Source of the DNA: Novosphingopyxis iocasae | GTDB taxonomy: Bacteria; Pseudomonadota; Alphaproteobacteria; Sphingomonadales; Sphingomonadaceae | Length of the DNA: 64,000 nt | Reading direction: 5' to 3' | Assembly (NCBI RefSeq): GCF_014334095.1 | Contig: NZ_CP060495.1 | Span: 1-64,000 of the forward strand | Program-made: the position numbers and the translations under genes | Notes under the pieces: model-generated | The model's input: only the letters and a program-made list of their open reading frames with translations | What the model was told of the DNA's origin: nothing | Databases searched by the model: none | Shown: positions 24,835 through 34,433 of the stretch, in pieces | Layout of the letters: the number at the start of each line of letters is the position of its first letter | Position numbering within the stretch: position 1 is the stretch's first letter

Positions 24835-26039
24835 GCGAGACCCTTTTCGGCAAGGCGGAGGATGGTGAGCGCGGAGAGGCGCGCGCGTTCGGCGAGGCTA
24901 TCGACGATCAGGATTTCGTCCGCACTGTGGATGGCGTCGCCGCGCACGCCCATGGTGTCGACCACCGGGATGCCGCAATCGGCGATATTGTTGCCGTCGC
25001 ACACCCCGCCCGTGGTGCGCCAACCGATGTCCAGGCCGAGATCGGCACCCGAGCGCTTGACCAGACCGAACAGCTTCTCCGCGCCTTCGCTCAGCGGCTT
25101 GGGTGGGCGTCCGAAGCCGCCATGCGGGTGGACGCTGACATCATGTTCCATCGCGATAGCGGCGCAGGCGCGCTCCAGCGCTTCCTCGGCTTGCCGCTGA
25201 TCGCGTGGATCGCGCGGGCGGAAATTGACGCGCAGGATCGCATGATCGGGCACCACATTGTTGGCACCGCCCCCGTCGATCTTCGCCGGATTGACCGAAA
25301 GGCCGTCGCGCATCAGCGCTTTCAGCCGGAGCGCGAGGTCCGCCGCGGCGACGACGGCGTTGCGCCCGTCCTCCGGATTGCGCCCGGCATGGGCGCTGCG
25401 CCCGCCAATCTTGATCGAGTAGTTGCCGCTGCCACCGCGCGCGCCTGCCAGCGTGCCATCGGGAAGCGCGGGTTCGTAGGTCAGCGCCGCGGTCTTACCT
25501 TGCGCAAGGCGCTTGATCAGCGCGGCGGAAGAGCCGGAACCCACCTCCTCATCGCTGTTGATCATCACCTGATAGCCGATCTGATCCTTCGCGTCGGAGC
25601 CTTCCAGCGCCATGAGCGCGTGCAGCATGACGGCGATGCCGCCTTTCATGTCGGCGACGCCGGGGCCGTTCAGGATATTATCTTCGCGCCAGCTCAGCTC
25701 CTGGAAGCCGCTGTCCACCGGGAAGACGGTATCCATATGGCCGGTGAAGAGCAGTTGGACGGGCGCATCGGGCCGCACCGTGGCGACGAGATGCTTGCCG
25801 CGCTCTAGCGTCTGGATCGCTCCGTCGGGCTGCATGGTCTCGACCGGATCGGGCTTTACCAGCTCGACCTCTCCGGGCAGCTCGGCGAAGGCATCGCCCA
25901 GTTGCTGCGCCATGGCCGCAAGGCCTTCCAGATTGGCGGTGCCGCTGTTGATCTTTGCCCATGTCATGGTGCGATCGAGCATGGGCTGCTGCTCGATCCG
26001 CTCCAGCACGGCGGCTTCGCTTTTCGTAATCTGTGTCAT
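24831..26039 (-). CDS. M20 metallohydrolase (carboxypeptidase G2-like) in the AST operon
   Basis: This 402-residue hydrolase has complete M20 zinc motifs: G-H101-M-D103-T-V, G-V-A-D130-M-K-G-G and S-D-E164-E165-V-G-S. It resembles the glutamate carboxypeptidase / CPG2 branch, whose members remove glutamate from N-acyl-glutamates. It leads the hydrolase-astA-astB operon and overlaps astA by four bases. No M14-type astE is seen, so it may perform the last AST step, hydrolysis of N-succinylglutamate; this is inference. ATG 26039 is preferred to 26087 because family similarity begins there. Confidence 0.88.
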   Translation of the reverse strand: MTQITKSEAAVLERIEQQPMLDRTMTWAKINSGTANLEGLAAMAQQLGDAFAELPGEVELVKPDPVETMQPDGAIQTLERGKHLVATVRPDAPVQLLFTGHMDTVFPVDSGFQELSWREDNILNGPGVADMKGGIAVMLHALMALEGSDAKDQIGYQVMINSDEEVGSGSSAALIKRLAQGKTAALTYEPALPDGTLAGARGGSGNYSIKIGGRSAHAGRNPEDGRNAVVAAADLALRLKALMRDGLSVNPAKIDGGGANNVVPDHAILRVNFRPRDPRDQRQAEEALERACAAIAMEHDVSVHPHGGFGRPPKPLSEGAEKLFGLVKRSGADLGLDIGWRTTGGVCDGNNIADCGIPVVDTMGVRGDAIHSADEILIVDSLAERARLSALTILRLAEKGLA

Positions 26040-26097
26040 GGCGCAAGGGGATAGCGCGGGCAGGGCGGGTAGGCCAGTGCCGTGCAATCACGTTGGT

Positions 26098-26919
26098 TCA
26101 GTTCGACAGCAGCCGTGCCACCGACACGAATTCATCCACGCTTAGCGTTTCCGCCCGCCGCGTCGGATCGATCCCCGCCGCTTCCAGCGCATCGAGAGCG
26201 CCCGGCAGCGCCTTCAGACTCTGCCGCAGCATCTTGCGGCGCTGGCCAAAGGCGGCGGCGGTGAGCTTTTCGAGGACAGCGAAGCGCACCCCTTCGGGCG
26301 CAGGTGTCGGCACGAGATGCACCACCGCGCTCATCACCTTGGGCGGTGGGGTGAAAGCGCTCCGGTGGACCTTCATCGCCAGCCTGGCACTGCTGCGCCA
26401 CTGGGCGAGCACCGAGAGCCGCCCGTAATGGCTGCTGCCGGGCTCGGCGACGATGCGGTCCGCCACTTCCTTCTGAAACATCAGCGTGCACGAGGCCCAG
26501 TCCGGCGGCCAGCTCTCCCCGCTCAGCCAGCGGACGAGAAGTGCCGTGCCGACATTATAGGGCAGGTTGGAGACGATGTGGTACGGCGCGGCGAGAGGCG
26601 GCTGCTCAGCGAGTGCATCGCCCTCCTGCACGGCCAGCTTGCCCGGATAGGCCTCCGCGATTTCAGCGAGCGCTGGCAGGCAGCGTGCATCGCGTTCGAT
26701 CACGCTTACCTGCGCCCCCGCGCGCAGCAGGGCGCGGGTCAGACCGCCGGGCCCTGGGCCGACTTCATAGACGCGCGCGCCGTCCAGATCGCCCGGCACG
26801 GCGGCAATTCGATCGAGAAGCTGCTCGTCGAACAGAAAATTCTGCCCCAACGCCTTGGACGCGCTGAGCCCGTGCTTCGCGATCACTTCGCGCAGCGGCG
26901 CCAGAGCGGGCTGGCTCAA
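26098..26919 (-). CDS. rsmA: 16S rRNA dimethyladenosine transferase RsmA (KsgA)
   Basis: RsmA dimethylates A1518 and A1519 of 16S rRNA during small-subunit assembly. The 273-residue protein shows G-Q-N-F-L, the SAM-binding [10 protein letters not shown], and the adenine-methyltransferase motif N-L-P-Y-N. No ATG fits; TTG at 26919 overlaps the pdxA stop (TTGA) and gives a start just before the conserved region. It is the last gene of lptD-surA-pdxA-rsmA. Confidence 0.92.
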   Translation of the reverse strand: MSQPALAPLREVIAKHGLSASKALGQNFLFDEQLLDRIAAVPGDLDGARVYEVGPGPGGLTRALLRAGAQVSVIERDARCLPALAEIAEAYPGKLAVQEGDALAEQPPLAAPYHIVSNLPYNVGTALLVRWLSGESWPPDWASCTLMFQKEVADRIVAEPGSSHYGRLSVLAQWRSSARLAMKVHRSAFTPPPKVMSAVVHLVPTPAPEGVRFAVLEKLTAAAFGQRRKMLRQSLKALPGALDALEAAGIDPTRRAETLSVDEFVSVARLLSN

Positions 26920-27923
26920 TCGAGCGCCTGACGGTTGTGCACGGCTTCGCTGGCCATGCGGATCGCGGCGATCATCGAACTGGCGCGGGCCTTGTTCTGT
27001 CCGGCGATACCGAAAGCGGTGCCGTGATCGGGCGAGGTGCGCACGATCGGCAGGCCCAGCGTGATGTTCACCGCATCGTCGAAATACAGCGTCTTCAGCG
27101 GCACCAGCGCCTGATCGTGATAGGCGCACACGGCTGCGTCATAGCCGACGCGCGCTTCCTCATGAAACATGGTGTCGGCAGGCAGGGGGCCTGTGACATC
27201 GCAGCCATCGGCAAGCAGCCTCTCGACCGCGGGCACGAACAGTTCTTCTTCTTCCTGCCCCATCTTGCCCGATTCTCCGGCATGCGGGTTGAGGCCTGCC
27301 AGCGCGATGCGGGGATTGTCGATGCCGAAATTGCGGGTCAGGCCGCGCGCGGTGGCCTGGACCCGCTCCACGATCAGATCGATCGAGAGCGCATCCGGTA
27401 CATCGCGCAGCGCGATATGGGTGGTCATCGGCACGACGCGCAGGCCGGGGCCTGCCAGCATCATGATCGCGTTCTGCCGGGAGACACCGCAGCGTTCGGC
27501 GATGAATTCGGTCTGCCCGGGATGCGTGAAGCCGACGGAATAGAGCTGCGCTTTCGAAATGGGGGCGGTAACGACCGCGCCCGCGCTGCCGCTGCGGGCC
27601 AGCCCTACCGCGGCTTCCAGCGACTGATAGGCGCATTGCGCGCCCGCCGCGCTCGGCTGGCCGGGCGTCACCGCGCCGCATTCCAGCACCTGCATTACCG
27701 GCAAGGCGGTTTTGAAAACATCGGTTGCCTTGGCGGGATCGTCGATCGTCTGAACCGGGCCGTCCCAATGCGGCGCAAAAGCGGAGGCGTCGCCCACGGC
27801 GAAAAACGGCGAAAGGCCCGCGCTGCCGCGGGCCTCCCAGCTTTTACCGATAATTTCCGGTCCGATGCCCGCCGGGTCGCCCAAGGATATGGCGAAGGGA
27901 GCGATCGGGGGACTGTCCGTCAT
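26916..27923 (-). CDS. pdxA: 4-hydroxythreonine-4-phosphate dehydrogenase
   Basis: PdxA oxidises 4-phosphohydroxy-L-threonine in pyridoxal phosphate synthesis. The 335-residue protein carries G-D-P-A-G-I-G-P-E near the N-terminus, and the metal-binding histidine contexts [13 protein letters not shown] and S-P-D-H-G-T-A. ATG 27923 was chosen over the frame's earlier start at 28070, which lies inside surA. It follows surA by 13 bases. Confidence 0.95.
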   Translation of the reverse strand: MTDSPPIAPFAISLGDPAGIGPEIIGKSWEARGSAGLSPFFAVGDASAFAPHWDGPVQTIDDPAKATDVFKTALPVMQVLECGAVTPGQPSAAGAQCAYQSLEAAVGLARSGSAGAVVTAPISKAQLYSVGFTHPGQTEFIAERCGVSRQNAIMMLAGPGLRVVPMTTHIALRDVPDALSIDLIVERVQATARGLTRNFGIDNPRIALAGLNPHAGESGKMGQEEEELFVPAVERLLADGCDVTGPLPADTMFHEEARVGYDAAVCAYHDQALVPLKTLYFDDAVNITLGLPIVRTSPDHGTAFGIAGQNKARASSMIAAIRMASEAVHNRQALD

Positions 27924-27936
27924 GCAGGCACCGCCA

Positions 27937-29277
27937 TCAGTTGTAATCGATAATGGCATCGCGCCGCAGATCGCGCAGATAGATCTGCGCCCGGCGCGAT
28001 ACGCGGTCTTCCTCCAGGCGTGACTGGATTTGATCGAAGGACGGGGCATTGCCGACCTGCGCATCGTCACGGCCGCACAGCACGAACACGCGCACGCCTT
28101 CTTCCAGCGAACCGTATGGCGGGGTGGAGCGACCGATTTCCAGCTTCGCCATCACCTCCTGAAGCGGCCCCGGCAGATCGCCCAGACGCACGCCGTCGCG
28201 GTTCACGACGTCCGCGTTCAGCGTTGCGGCAATATCATCCGCATTGCCGCAGCCGCGAATGTCCTGCGTTTCCTGCGCGAAGCGATCCAGGATCGGCTGC
28301 GCGGCGGCCTGGCTGGCATTGGCCGGGAATTTGATCGAGATCTGCTTGAGGCTGAGCTGCGCGTCGCGGGGATCGGCCGTCAGGATCTGCCGCTTGTCGA
28401 TCAGGTAGAGGATCGAAACGCCGCCGGGCGACTGGATCGGGCCGACCAGCTGGTTCGGCTGCATCTGCTGCGCCGCTTCGGCGAGCGAGGTGGGAAGCTG
28501 CGCGGGGCGTACCCAACCCAGATCGCCGCCCACCGCCGCGGTAGACGCTTCGGAGAACTGGCGCGCATAGGCTACGAAGCTGCCGCCTTCGCTGATCTGC
28601 TTCACGATATTGCGCGCCTGCGCCACCACCTGCGCCTCATTTTCCGGCGTCGCGGCGAGATAGATTTCGCCCAGGCGATATTCGGTGGTGCCCTTGCTCT
28701 CGTTCAGCCGGTCAATGATCGACTGAACCTCGTCATCGCTGACGTTGATGAAAGGGCTGATGTTACGGCGCAGGAGCCGGCTCCACGCCAGCTCAGCCTG
28801 AATCTGGCGATGCAGCGATGCGGGCGCGGAGCCGATGGAGCGCAGATACTGGTCGAACGCGGCGGCGCTGCCCTGGCCGTTCTGCTGGGCAACACGGGCA
28901 TAGGTCTGGCCGATTTCGTCCGCACTGATCGAGATGTCGTTGGCCGCGGCTTCCTGGATCTGCAGCGTCTCATCGATCAGATTGCGCAGCACCTGAAGAC
29001 GCAGCCGCTGCTTTTCGGCATCGGGAATATTGCCGCCATTGGCCGCCACGATCAGCGCCATGCGCTGGTCCACATCGGTGCCGGTGATGATCGATCCGTT
29101 CACCACCGCGGTTGCGCGGCGCACATTGGGATCATCATTGCCGAACAGGGTCAGGCCGTCCGGCATATCAAGGCCCACATTGGGCACCGGCGTTTCGTTG
29201 ACCGTCTGCGCGGGCAGGGCGGTGGGGGCCAGCAGGCTCAGCGCCGCACTCATGCCGAGAAGATTGGTGAATTTCAT
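27937..29277 (-). CDS. surA: Periplasmic chaperone/peptidyl-prolyl isomerase SurA
   Basis: SurA escorts unfolded outer-membrane proteins across the periplasm to the BAM complex. The 446-residue protein has a signal peptide (about 1-24, ending L-P-A-Q), a SurA N-terminal domain, and one clear parvulin domain around residues 195-300 (R-L-G-E-I-Y-L ... G-G-D-L-G-W-V). The second parvulin region looks degenerate. It follows lptD, a likely client, by 110 bases. Confidence 0.93.
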   Translation of the reverse strand: MKFTNLLGMSAALSLLAPTALPAQTVNETPVPNVGLDMPDGLTLFGNDDPNVRRATAVVNGSIITGTDVDQRMALIVAANGGNIPDAEKQRLRLQVLRNLIDETLQIQEAAANDISISADEIGQTYARVAQQNGQGSAAAFDQYLRSIGSAPASLHRQIQAELAWSRLLRRNISPFINVSDDEVQSIIDRLNESKGTTEYRLGEIYLAATPENEAQVVAQARNIVKQISEGGSFVAYARQFSEASTAAVGGDLGWVRPAQLPTSLAEAAQQMQPNQLVGPIQSPGGVSILYLIDKRQILTADPRDAQLSLKQISIKFPANASQAAAQPILDRFAQETQDIRGCGNADDIAATLNADVVNRDGVRLGDLPGPLQEVMAKLEIGRSTPPYGSLEEGVRVFVLCGRDDAQVGNAPSFDQIQSRLEEDRVSRRAQIYLRDLRRDAIIDYN

Positions 29278-29387
29278 AAGGTCAGCCAGTCGGTTCCATA
29301 CGGTTACAGGGACAATCAGCCATTGCGGGCTAGTCCGCGCGCGCTGAACCGCGGATGAAAGATGGCCGTCCCCCGGACGCCGGTGCC

Positions 29388-31691
29388 TTATACGCCCAGA
29401 TTACGAAATGCCAGCCGGAACAGGAAGCTGTTGCCGCGCTGGGCATCGCCCACCTTCTGATAGTCGCGCCGCCAGGTAAGCCCTAAGCTGATGCACTCGT
29501 CATCATAGGCAATGCCAAGGCGATGGCGGATCGGCCGGAAGCCGTCGCTGTCCGCCAACGGGTCCTCCTCGGCATCGGTAAGATCGACGATGGCCGATCC
29601 GAACACGGACCAGTAGCGCGCAAAGGCCACGCGCGCGCCAGCGCGCAGTTCCTCACGATCGCGCAGGTCTTCCACAGCGGTGCTGATATCGCGGTTGAGA
29701 CGCAGATATCCGATCTCGGCATAGGTCTTCTCGGAGCCGACCAGGGCGTCGATCTCGTTGCGGCGGACCTTGAACCCGTCCTTGTCCAGCCGATAGCGAT
29801 GGGTTAGCCGCACGAAATTCTTGTAACGGATATCGGTTCGCCCAACGATGTCGGACAATTGCCGCGACAGGCCTGTGCCGTCCGGGAAAGCCGTTGGCTC
29901 TTCGGTGAAGCTGTAGCTCTGGCCAATATTGGCGTGGATCGACAGATTGGTGGTCAGCAGCGAGTAATCGATGCCGTAAACCACCCGGTAGCCATCCTCG
30001 TAACGGTCATAGCCGGGGAAGCGGTTGAGCGAGAAGAGGTTGATGTCTTCCAGATCGACGGCGCGCGAATCTTCGTTCGGGATCCTGCTATTGTCGACCG
30101 CCGGTGTGGCGACCAGCTCAACGCGCGGCGTGATGATCTGCGTGCCGCCGAACGCCTGGCCCACAAAAGGCCAGCTGGCATCGGCCGCCGCGGTGGCGAT
30201 GAAGCGGCTCTGGAACCCCGGCTCTCCGCGATAGATCAGCGTCCGGGGCAGGTCGTTCTCGCTGCTGTGGTAAAGGTCTCCGCGGCCCAGCAAGGTGAAA
30301 GTGAGAAGCTGGCCAAGGTCTGACACCAGCCGCTTGTCCCAGCGTGCCTGCGCAAAGGCGCGCTGCGTGTCCTGCCCTTCGGTCCGGCCGATGGCGAGGC
30401 TGTTGGCCTGCAGCATGATCTGCCCGCCAAGAAGCGGATCGGCGATCTTGCGGCGATAATCGATCTCCGGCAGCACCAGCGGAACCAGCCCTTGGTCCGC
30501 GCCGACACGCAGCGTCTGGAAGGCCCAGCCGGCAAGGCGGAAATAGCTGTTCGAATCGATCCGTTCCGCCTGGATGGTGGAACGTAGCCGATCGTCCCGG
30601 CTGATGTCGTAGCGGCGCAGGAAGGTGCGGTCGGTGACCCGGCGGATCGATCCGCGCAGCGTCCAATATTCGTCCGGGCGCAGTTCCCCGCTGGCGTCGA
30701 TATAACCGCGGAACTGCTGCTGCGATACGGGCGCGCCGGTGATCGAGGTTTGCCGGCTGTAGGTTCCGTATCCGGTGATCTGATAGGCGCCCAGCTCGTT
30801 CAGTTCACGGTAGCTGGCGCTGACCATCGGCAGCACTTCGGAAAAAATATAGGGCGTGATCACGATGTCCCGGTTGGGGCCGAGCGGGATCAGATAGGGC
30901 AGCTGCAATTCTGCGCCATTATTGTTGGTATAGCCGATATTGGGCACCAGCAGCCCGCCTTCGGTGCGGTCGCCCAAGGGATGCGACAGGCCGGGCAGGG
31001 GTATCAGCGGCAGGCCGAACAATTCGATCCGCGCACCGGAATAGCTGACGCGTTCCTTGTTGGGATCATAGGTGACGCGCACGGCATTGACCTGCCAAGT
31101 CGGGTCCTTCGGACAGCCTTTGCTGTCGACCACCGCGCACGGTGTGTAGGCGGCGCGTTGCAGCTGCACCACGCCGCTGGGCAACCGCTCCCCGCGTACC
31201 GCGGCCAGGCGGCCGCCTTCCTTCATGACGAGCAGCAGGTTCTCGATCGCGCCCTCGCGCAGGCTGTCCGACAGGGTGACGCGGTCGCCATAAGCGATAT
31301 CGCCATTAGGGCTGAGCGCGCGGACCGATCCGGTTGCCACCACCTCTCCGCTGTTGCGATTCCACTCGATCTGGTCGGCGAACACCTGATAGCCATCGCG
31401 CGCCAGCTCCACATTCCCGCTGGCGGTGACGATTTCCGCATCGCTGTCGTAATTCAGGGTATCGGCAGCAAAGCCGATCTGATCGCTGTCGCTTGGCGGC
31501 GCTAAGGGCATTTGCGGCGCGGGCGGAGTGCTGGTTGCGGCGCTTTCGGCAGGCGGAATCGGAACATCGGGCGCATCGAAAGCGCCGTCCTGCTGGCTGC
31601 GTTCTTGCGCCCCGGCAGGCGCGCCGGCGGCCAGCGCAATCGCCATCGCGAGGCCGCATGCAGCGTACAATCCCGGCTTTTGCGATCTCAT
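29388..31691 (-). CDS. lptD: LPS-assembly outer-membrane protein LptD
   Basis: LptD is the beta-barrel that, with LptE, inserts lipopolysaccharide in the outer leaflet of the outer membrane. The 767-residue protein has a signal peptide (about 1-28), a low-complexity Pro/Ala stretch, an OstA/LptA-type jellyroll (D-A-E-I-V-T-A-S-G-N-V-E-L), and a C-terminal barrel ending L-F-R-L-A-F-R-N-L-G-V. Two cysteines in C-A-V-V-D-S-K-G-C are close together. It is the first gene of lptD-surA-pdxA-rsmA and divergent from pepA across about 150 bases. Confidence 0.95.
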   Translation of the reverse strand: MRSQKPGLYAACGLAMAIALAAGAPAGAQERSQQDGAFDAPDVPIPPAESAATSTPPAPQMPLAPPSDSDQIGFAADTLNYDSDAEIVTASGNVELARDGYQVFADQIEWNRNSGEVVATGSVRALSPNGDIAYGDRVTLSDSLREGAIENLLLVMKEGGRLAAVRGERLPSGVVQLQRAAYTPCAVVDSKGCPKDPTWQVNAVRVTYDPNKERVSYSGARIELFGLPLIPLPGLSHPLGDRTEGGLLVPNIGYTNNNGAELQLPYLIPLGPNRDIVITPYIFSEVLPMVSASYRELNELGAYQITGYGTYSRQTSITGAPVSQQQFRGYIDASGELRPDEYWTLRGSIRRVTDRTFLRRYDISRDDRLRSTIQAERIDSNSYFRLAGWAFQTLRVGADQGLVPLVLPEIDYRRKIADPLLGGQIMLQANSLAIGRTEGQDTQRAFAQARWDKRLVSDLGQLLTFTLLGRGDLYHSSENDLPRTLIYRGEPGFQSRFIATAAADASWPFVGQAFGGTQIITPRVELVATPAVDNSRIPNEDSRAVDLEDINLFSLNRFPGYDRYEDGYRVVYGIDYSLLTTNLSIHANIGQSYSFTEEPTAFPDGTGLSRQLSDIVGRTDIRYKNFVRLTHRYRLDKDGFKVRRNEIDALVGSEKTYAEIGYLRLNRDISTAVEDLRDREELRAGARVAFARYWSVFGSAIVDLTDAEEDPLADSDGFRPIRHRLGIAYDDECISLGLTWRRDYQKVGDAQRGNSFLFRLAFRNLGV

Positions 31692-31842
31692 CTACCGAAC
31701 CCTTATCGCACCTGCTGGCGCATTCAGAGCGCACCCCTTGCACCAGCGCGCCCGATCCCGCAATGCGCGAGGTGGAACCGTCGCGGGCCGTGAACCGTCT
31801 GAGTCCATAGACAGCAGAATTCAGTACCAGAAGGATTAAACC

Positions 31843-33294
31843 TTGATCGATATCCGCTTTTCCGCAGACCGCCCGCAAGACGCCGACGTCCTCGTCATTC
31901 CCGTAGGTGAGGGCGGCGCGGATGCCGGTGCTCTAGGCATTGCGCAGGGCGCAATGGTGGCAGGTGCCGCCAAGTCCGCCCGTTTCGAGGGCAAGGCCGG
32001 GCAGAGCTTCTCCACTTTCGCCGAAGAAGATGGCAGCGCCGTGCGCGTGCTGCTGGTCGGCACCGGCAAGGATGGTTTCGACAAGGCTGGCGGCGCCATC
32101 AGCGCGCAGCTGCTCACCTCGGGCGCGAAGCATGCCTCGCTGAAGGCCGACGGCCTGAGCGCCGAGCAGGCTGCCGAGATTGCCTATGGCGCGAAGCTGC
32201 GCAGCTGGCGGATCGATACCTATCGCACACAGCTGAAGGATCATGAAAAGCCCAGCCTGAACGCGCTGACGCTGGTCGGTGCGCCGGACGGCACCGAGGA
32301 TCGCTGGACGCGCCTCGACGCGATTGCAGAGGGCGTGGCCTTCACGCGCGAGCTGGTGTCGGAGCCAGCCAACATCATCTATCCGGAAAGCTTCGTTGAG
32401 CGTGCGCGTGCCAAGATGGAGCCGCTCGGTGTCACCTTGCGCGTGTTGGACGAGCCGGAGATGGAAAAGCTCGGCATGAACGCGCTACTCGGCGTTTCGA
32501 TGGGTTCGGAGAAGCCGGGCCGCTTGCTCGCGCTCGAATATATGGGCGGCAAAGACGGCGAGAAGCCGATCGTGTTTGTCGGTAAGGGCGTTACTTTCGA
32601 TACCGGCGGCATTTCGCTAAAGGCCCCGCAGGGCATGGAAGACATGAAGTGGGATATGGGCGGTGCTGGCGCTGTTGCCGGCGCCATGACCGCGATTGCC
32701 GGGCGCAAGGCCAAGGCGAATGTCATCGGCATTTGCGGCCTGGTAGAGAATATGCCGGACGGAAAGGCCCAGCGCCCCGGCGATGTGGTCACTTCCATGA
32801 GCGGCCAGACGATCGAGGTCATCAACACCGACGCCGAAGGCCGTCTGGTGCTGTGCGATGCGCTGCACTGGGCGCAGGAAACCTACGATCCGGAATATAT
32901 CGTCGATCTTGCCACGCTGACCGGTGCGATGCTGATCTCGCTCGGCCATGAGCAGGCGGGCCTGTTCTCGAACGATGACGGTCTGGCCGACAAGCTGACC
33001 GCGGCGGGCAAGACGTCGGGCGATCCGCTGTGGCGGCTGCCGCTCGGCAAGGCCTATGACAAGCTGCTCGACAGCCCGATCGCAGACATGAAGAATGTGG
33101 GGCCGCGGTCCGCCGGTTCGATCACCGCCGCGCAGTTCTTGCAGCGCTTTATCCACGACGGCGTGAAGTGGGCGCATCTCGACATCGCGGGCATGGCCTG
33201 GGCGGACAAGGATAGCGCGACGGCGGCCAAGGGCGCGACCGGTTTCGGCGTGCGCCTGCTCGATCGCCTGATCGCAGATAATTTCGAGGGGTAA
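31843..33294 (+). CDS. pepA: Leucyl aminopeptidase (M17)
   Basis: PepA is a hexameric dinuclear-metal aminopeptidase that removes N-terminal residues from peptides. The 483-residue protein has the M17 signature N328-T-D-A-E-G-R334-L and upstream lysine/aspartate ligands in G-K-G-V-T-F-D-T-G-G-I-S-L-K. The start is TTG at 31843 with AAGGA seven bases before it. It is divergent from lptD and begins a pepA-holC unit. Confidence 0.94.
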   Translation: MIDIRFSADRPQDADVLVIPVGEGGADAGALGIAQGAMVAGAAKSARFEGKAGQSFSTFAEEDGSAVRVLLVGTGKDGFDKAGGAISAQLLTSGAKHASLKADGLSAEQAAEIAYGAKLRSWRIDTYRTQLKDHEKPSLNALTLVGAPDGTEDRWTRLDAIAEGVAFTRELVSEPANIIYPESFVERARAKMEPLGVTLRVLDEPEMEKLGMNALLGVSMGSEKPGRLLALEYMGGKDGEKPIVFVGKGVTFDTGGISLKAPQGMEDMKWDMGGAGAVAGAMTAIAGRKAKANVIGICGLVENMPDGKAQRPGDVVTSMSGQTIEVINTDAEGRLVLCDALHWAQETYDPEYIVDLATLTGAMLISLGHEQAGLFSNDDGLADKLTAAGKTSGDPLWRLPLGKAYDKLLDSPIADMKNVGPRSAGSITAAQFLQRFIHDGVKWAHLDIAGMAWADKDSATAAKGATGFGVRLLDRLIADNFEG

Positions 33295-33303
33295 GGCAAA
33301 GCG

Positions 33304-33744
33304 GTGCCCCAGGTCGATTTCTATCAGCTCACGCGTGATCCCGCCGCGGCGATCCTGCCGGTGCTGGTCAAGAAATCGCTTGCCGAAGGGCACCGCTTTC
33401 ACATCGCGCACGCCAGCGAGGAAGCGCGCGATGCGCTGTCCGAGGCGCTATGGAATGCGTCTCCGGAAAGTTTTCTGGCGCATGGCGAAGTGGGCTCCTG
33501 CGATGAGGCGGCGCAGCCCGTGCTGCTCGGTTCGGGCGTTATCGGCGGCAACGGCGCGCAATATTGCGCAATCGCCGATGGCGACTGGCGTGAGGGCGTT
33601 GACGGCTATCAGCGCATCTTCTTCCTCTTCGAACCCGACAAGATCGAAGGCGCCCGCACCGCCTGGAAGGCGCTGTCTGCCCGCGACGGCTGGCAATGCC
33701 ATTACTGGAAACAGGATGGCCGCCGCTGGACACGGGCGGCCTGA
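33304..33744 (+). CDS. holC: DNA polymerase III chi subunit
   Basis: Chi links the clamp loader to single-strand-binding protein. The 146-residue protein fits the HolC fold: M-P-Q-V-D-F-Y-Q-L start, A-x-x-I-L-P-V-L-V-K-K-S-L, and F-L-A-H-G near residue 58. The start is GTG at 33304, nine bases after pepA, an arrangement seen across proteobacteria. Confidence 0.9.
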   Translation: MPQVDFYQLTRDPAAAILPVLVKKSLAEGHRFHIAHASEEARDALSEALWNASPESFLAHGEVGSCDEAAQPVLLGSGVIGGNGAQYCAIADGDWREGVDGYQRIFFLFEPDKIEGARTAWKALSARDGWQCHYWKQDGRRWTRAA

Positions 33745-33831
33745 AGCGCGCGCGCTTGCCACCCGCGTGCGCGGGCGCTAGGGGCGCGCTCAATCTTTCA
33801 AGACCAATCCCTAAAATCTCAGGAGTTCATC

Positions 33832-34254
33832 ATGGCGGTTACCCGCACCTTTTCGATCATCAAGCCCGATGCCACCCGCCGCAACATCACCGGCGCGGTC
33901 ACCAAGATGCTGGAAGACGCCGGGCTGCGCGTCGTCGCGTCCAAGCGCATCCAGATGACCGAGGAGCAGGCCAAGGGCTTCTACGCCGTCCACGCAGAGC
34001 GCCCCTTCTACGGTGAACTCGTCGAGTTCATGACCAGCGGCCCCGTCGTCGTGCAGGTGCTCGAAGGCGAAGACGCCGTAAAGCGCAACCGCGACATCAT
34101 GGGCGCGACCAACCCCGCCGACGCCGAAGCCGGCACCATCCGCAAGGAACTGGCCGAAAGCATCGAGGCGAACACCGTCCACGGCTCGGACAGCGAAGAA
34201 AACGCCGCGAACGAGATCAAGTTCTTCTTCACCGAAGACGAAATCGTCGGCTGA
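33832..34254 (+). CDS. ndk: Nucleoside diphosphate kinase
   Basis: Ndk equilibrates nucleoside di- and triphosphates through a phosphohistidine. The 140-residue length is standard, and the catalytic residue is H117 in [13 protein letters not shown] precedes the ATG with a 6-base spacer. An 87-base gap upstream suggests its own promoter. A 52-residue zinc-ribbon gene follows after 11 bases. Confidence 0.97.
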   Translation: MAVTRTFSIIKPDATRRNITGAVTKMLEDAGLRVVASKRIQMTEEQAKGFYAVHAERPFYGELVEFMTSGPVVVQVLEGEDAVKRNRDIMGATNPADAEAGTIRKELAESIEANTVHGSDSEENAANEIKFFFTEDEIVG

Positions 34255-34265
34255 TCGACCGGATC

Positions 34266-34424
34266 ATGGTGGGCAAGCGCGTCGAAAAGGCGAACCTGCC
34301 CACCAAGACCTGCGCCTCCTGCGGACGCCCGTTCACCTGGCGGCGCAAGTGGAAGGATGTGTGGGACGAGGTGAAATATTGCTCGAAGCGCTGCCACGGT
34401 TCGGCGCGTTCCTCGTCCAGCTAG
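34266..34424 (+). CDS. DUF2256 zinc-ribbon protein
   Basis: This 52-residue protein has four cysteines spaced C16-x2-C19 ... C39-x3-C43 around a basic/aromatic core (G-R-P-F-T-W-R-R-K-W and V-K-Y-C-S). This matches the small DUF2256 family of unknown function. It begins 11 bases after ndk, so the two are probably co-transcribed. A metal- or nucleic-acid-binding role is a guess from the fold. Confidence 0.88.
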   Translation: MVGKRVEKANLPTKTCASCGRPFTWRRKWKDVWDEVKYCSKRCHGSARSSSS

Positions 34425-34433
34425 AACGCGGCC

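Noticed and set aside
31692-31842. Clear promoter pair between lptD and pepA
   Set aside because: The divergent gap must hold promoters, but no box pair stands out well enough to place.
33756-33782. Promoter for ndk (TTGCCA ... CTAGGG)
   Set aside because: Spacing is acceptable but the -10 match is poor and the region is GC-rich; not strong enough to list.
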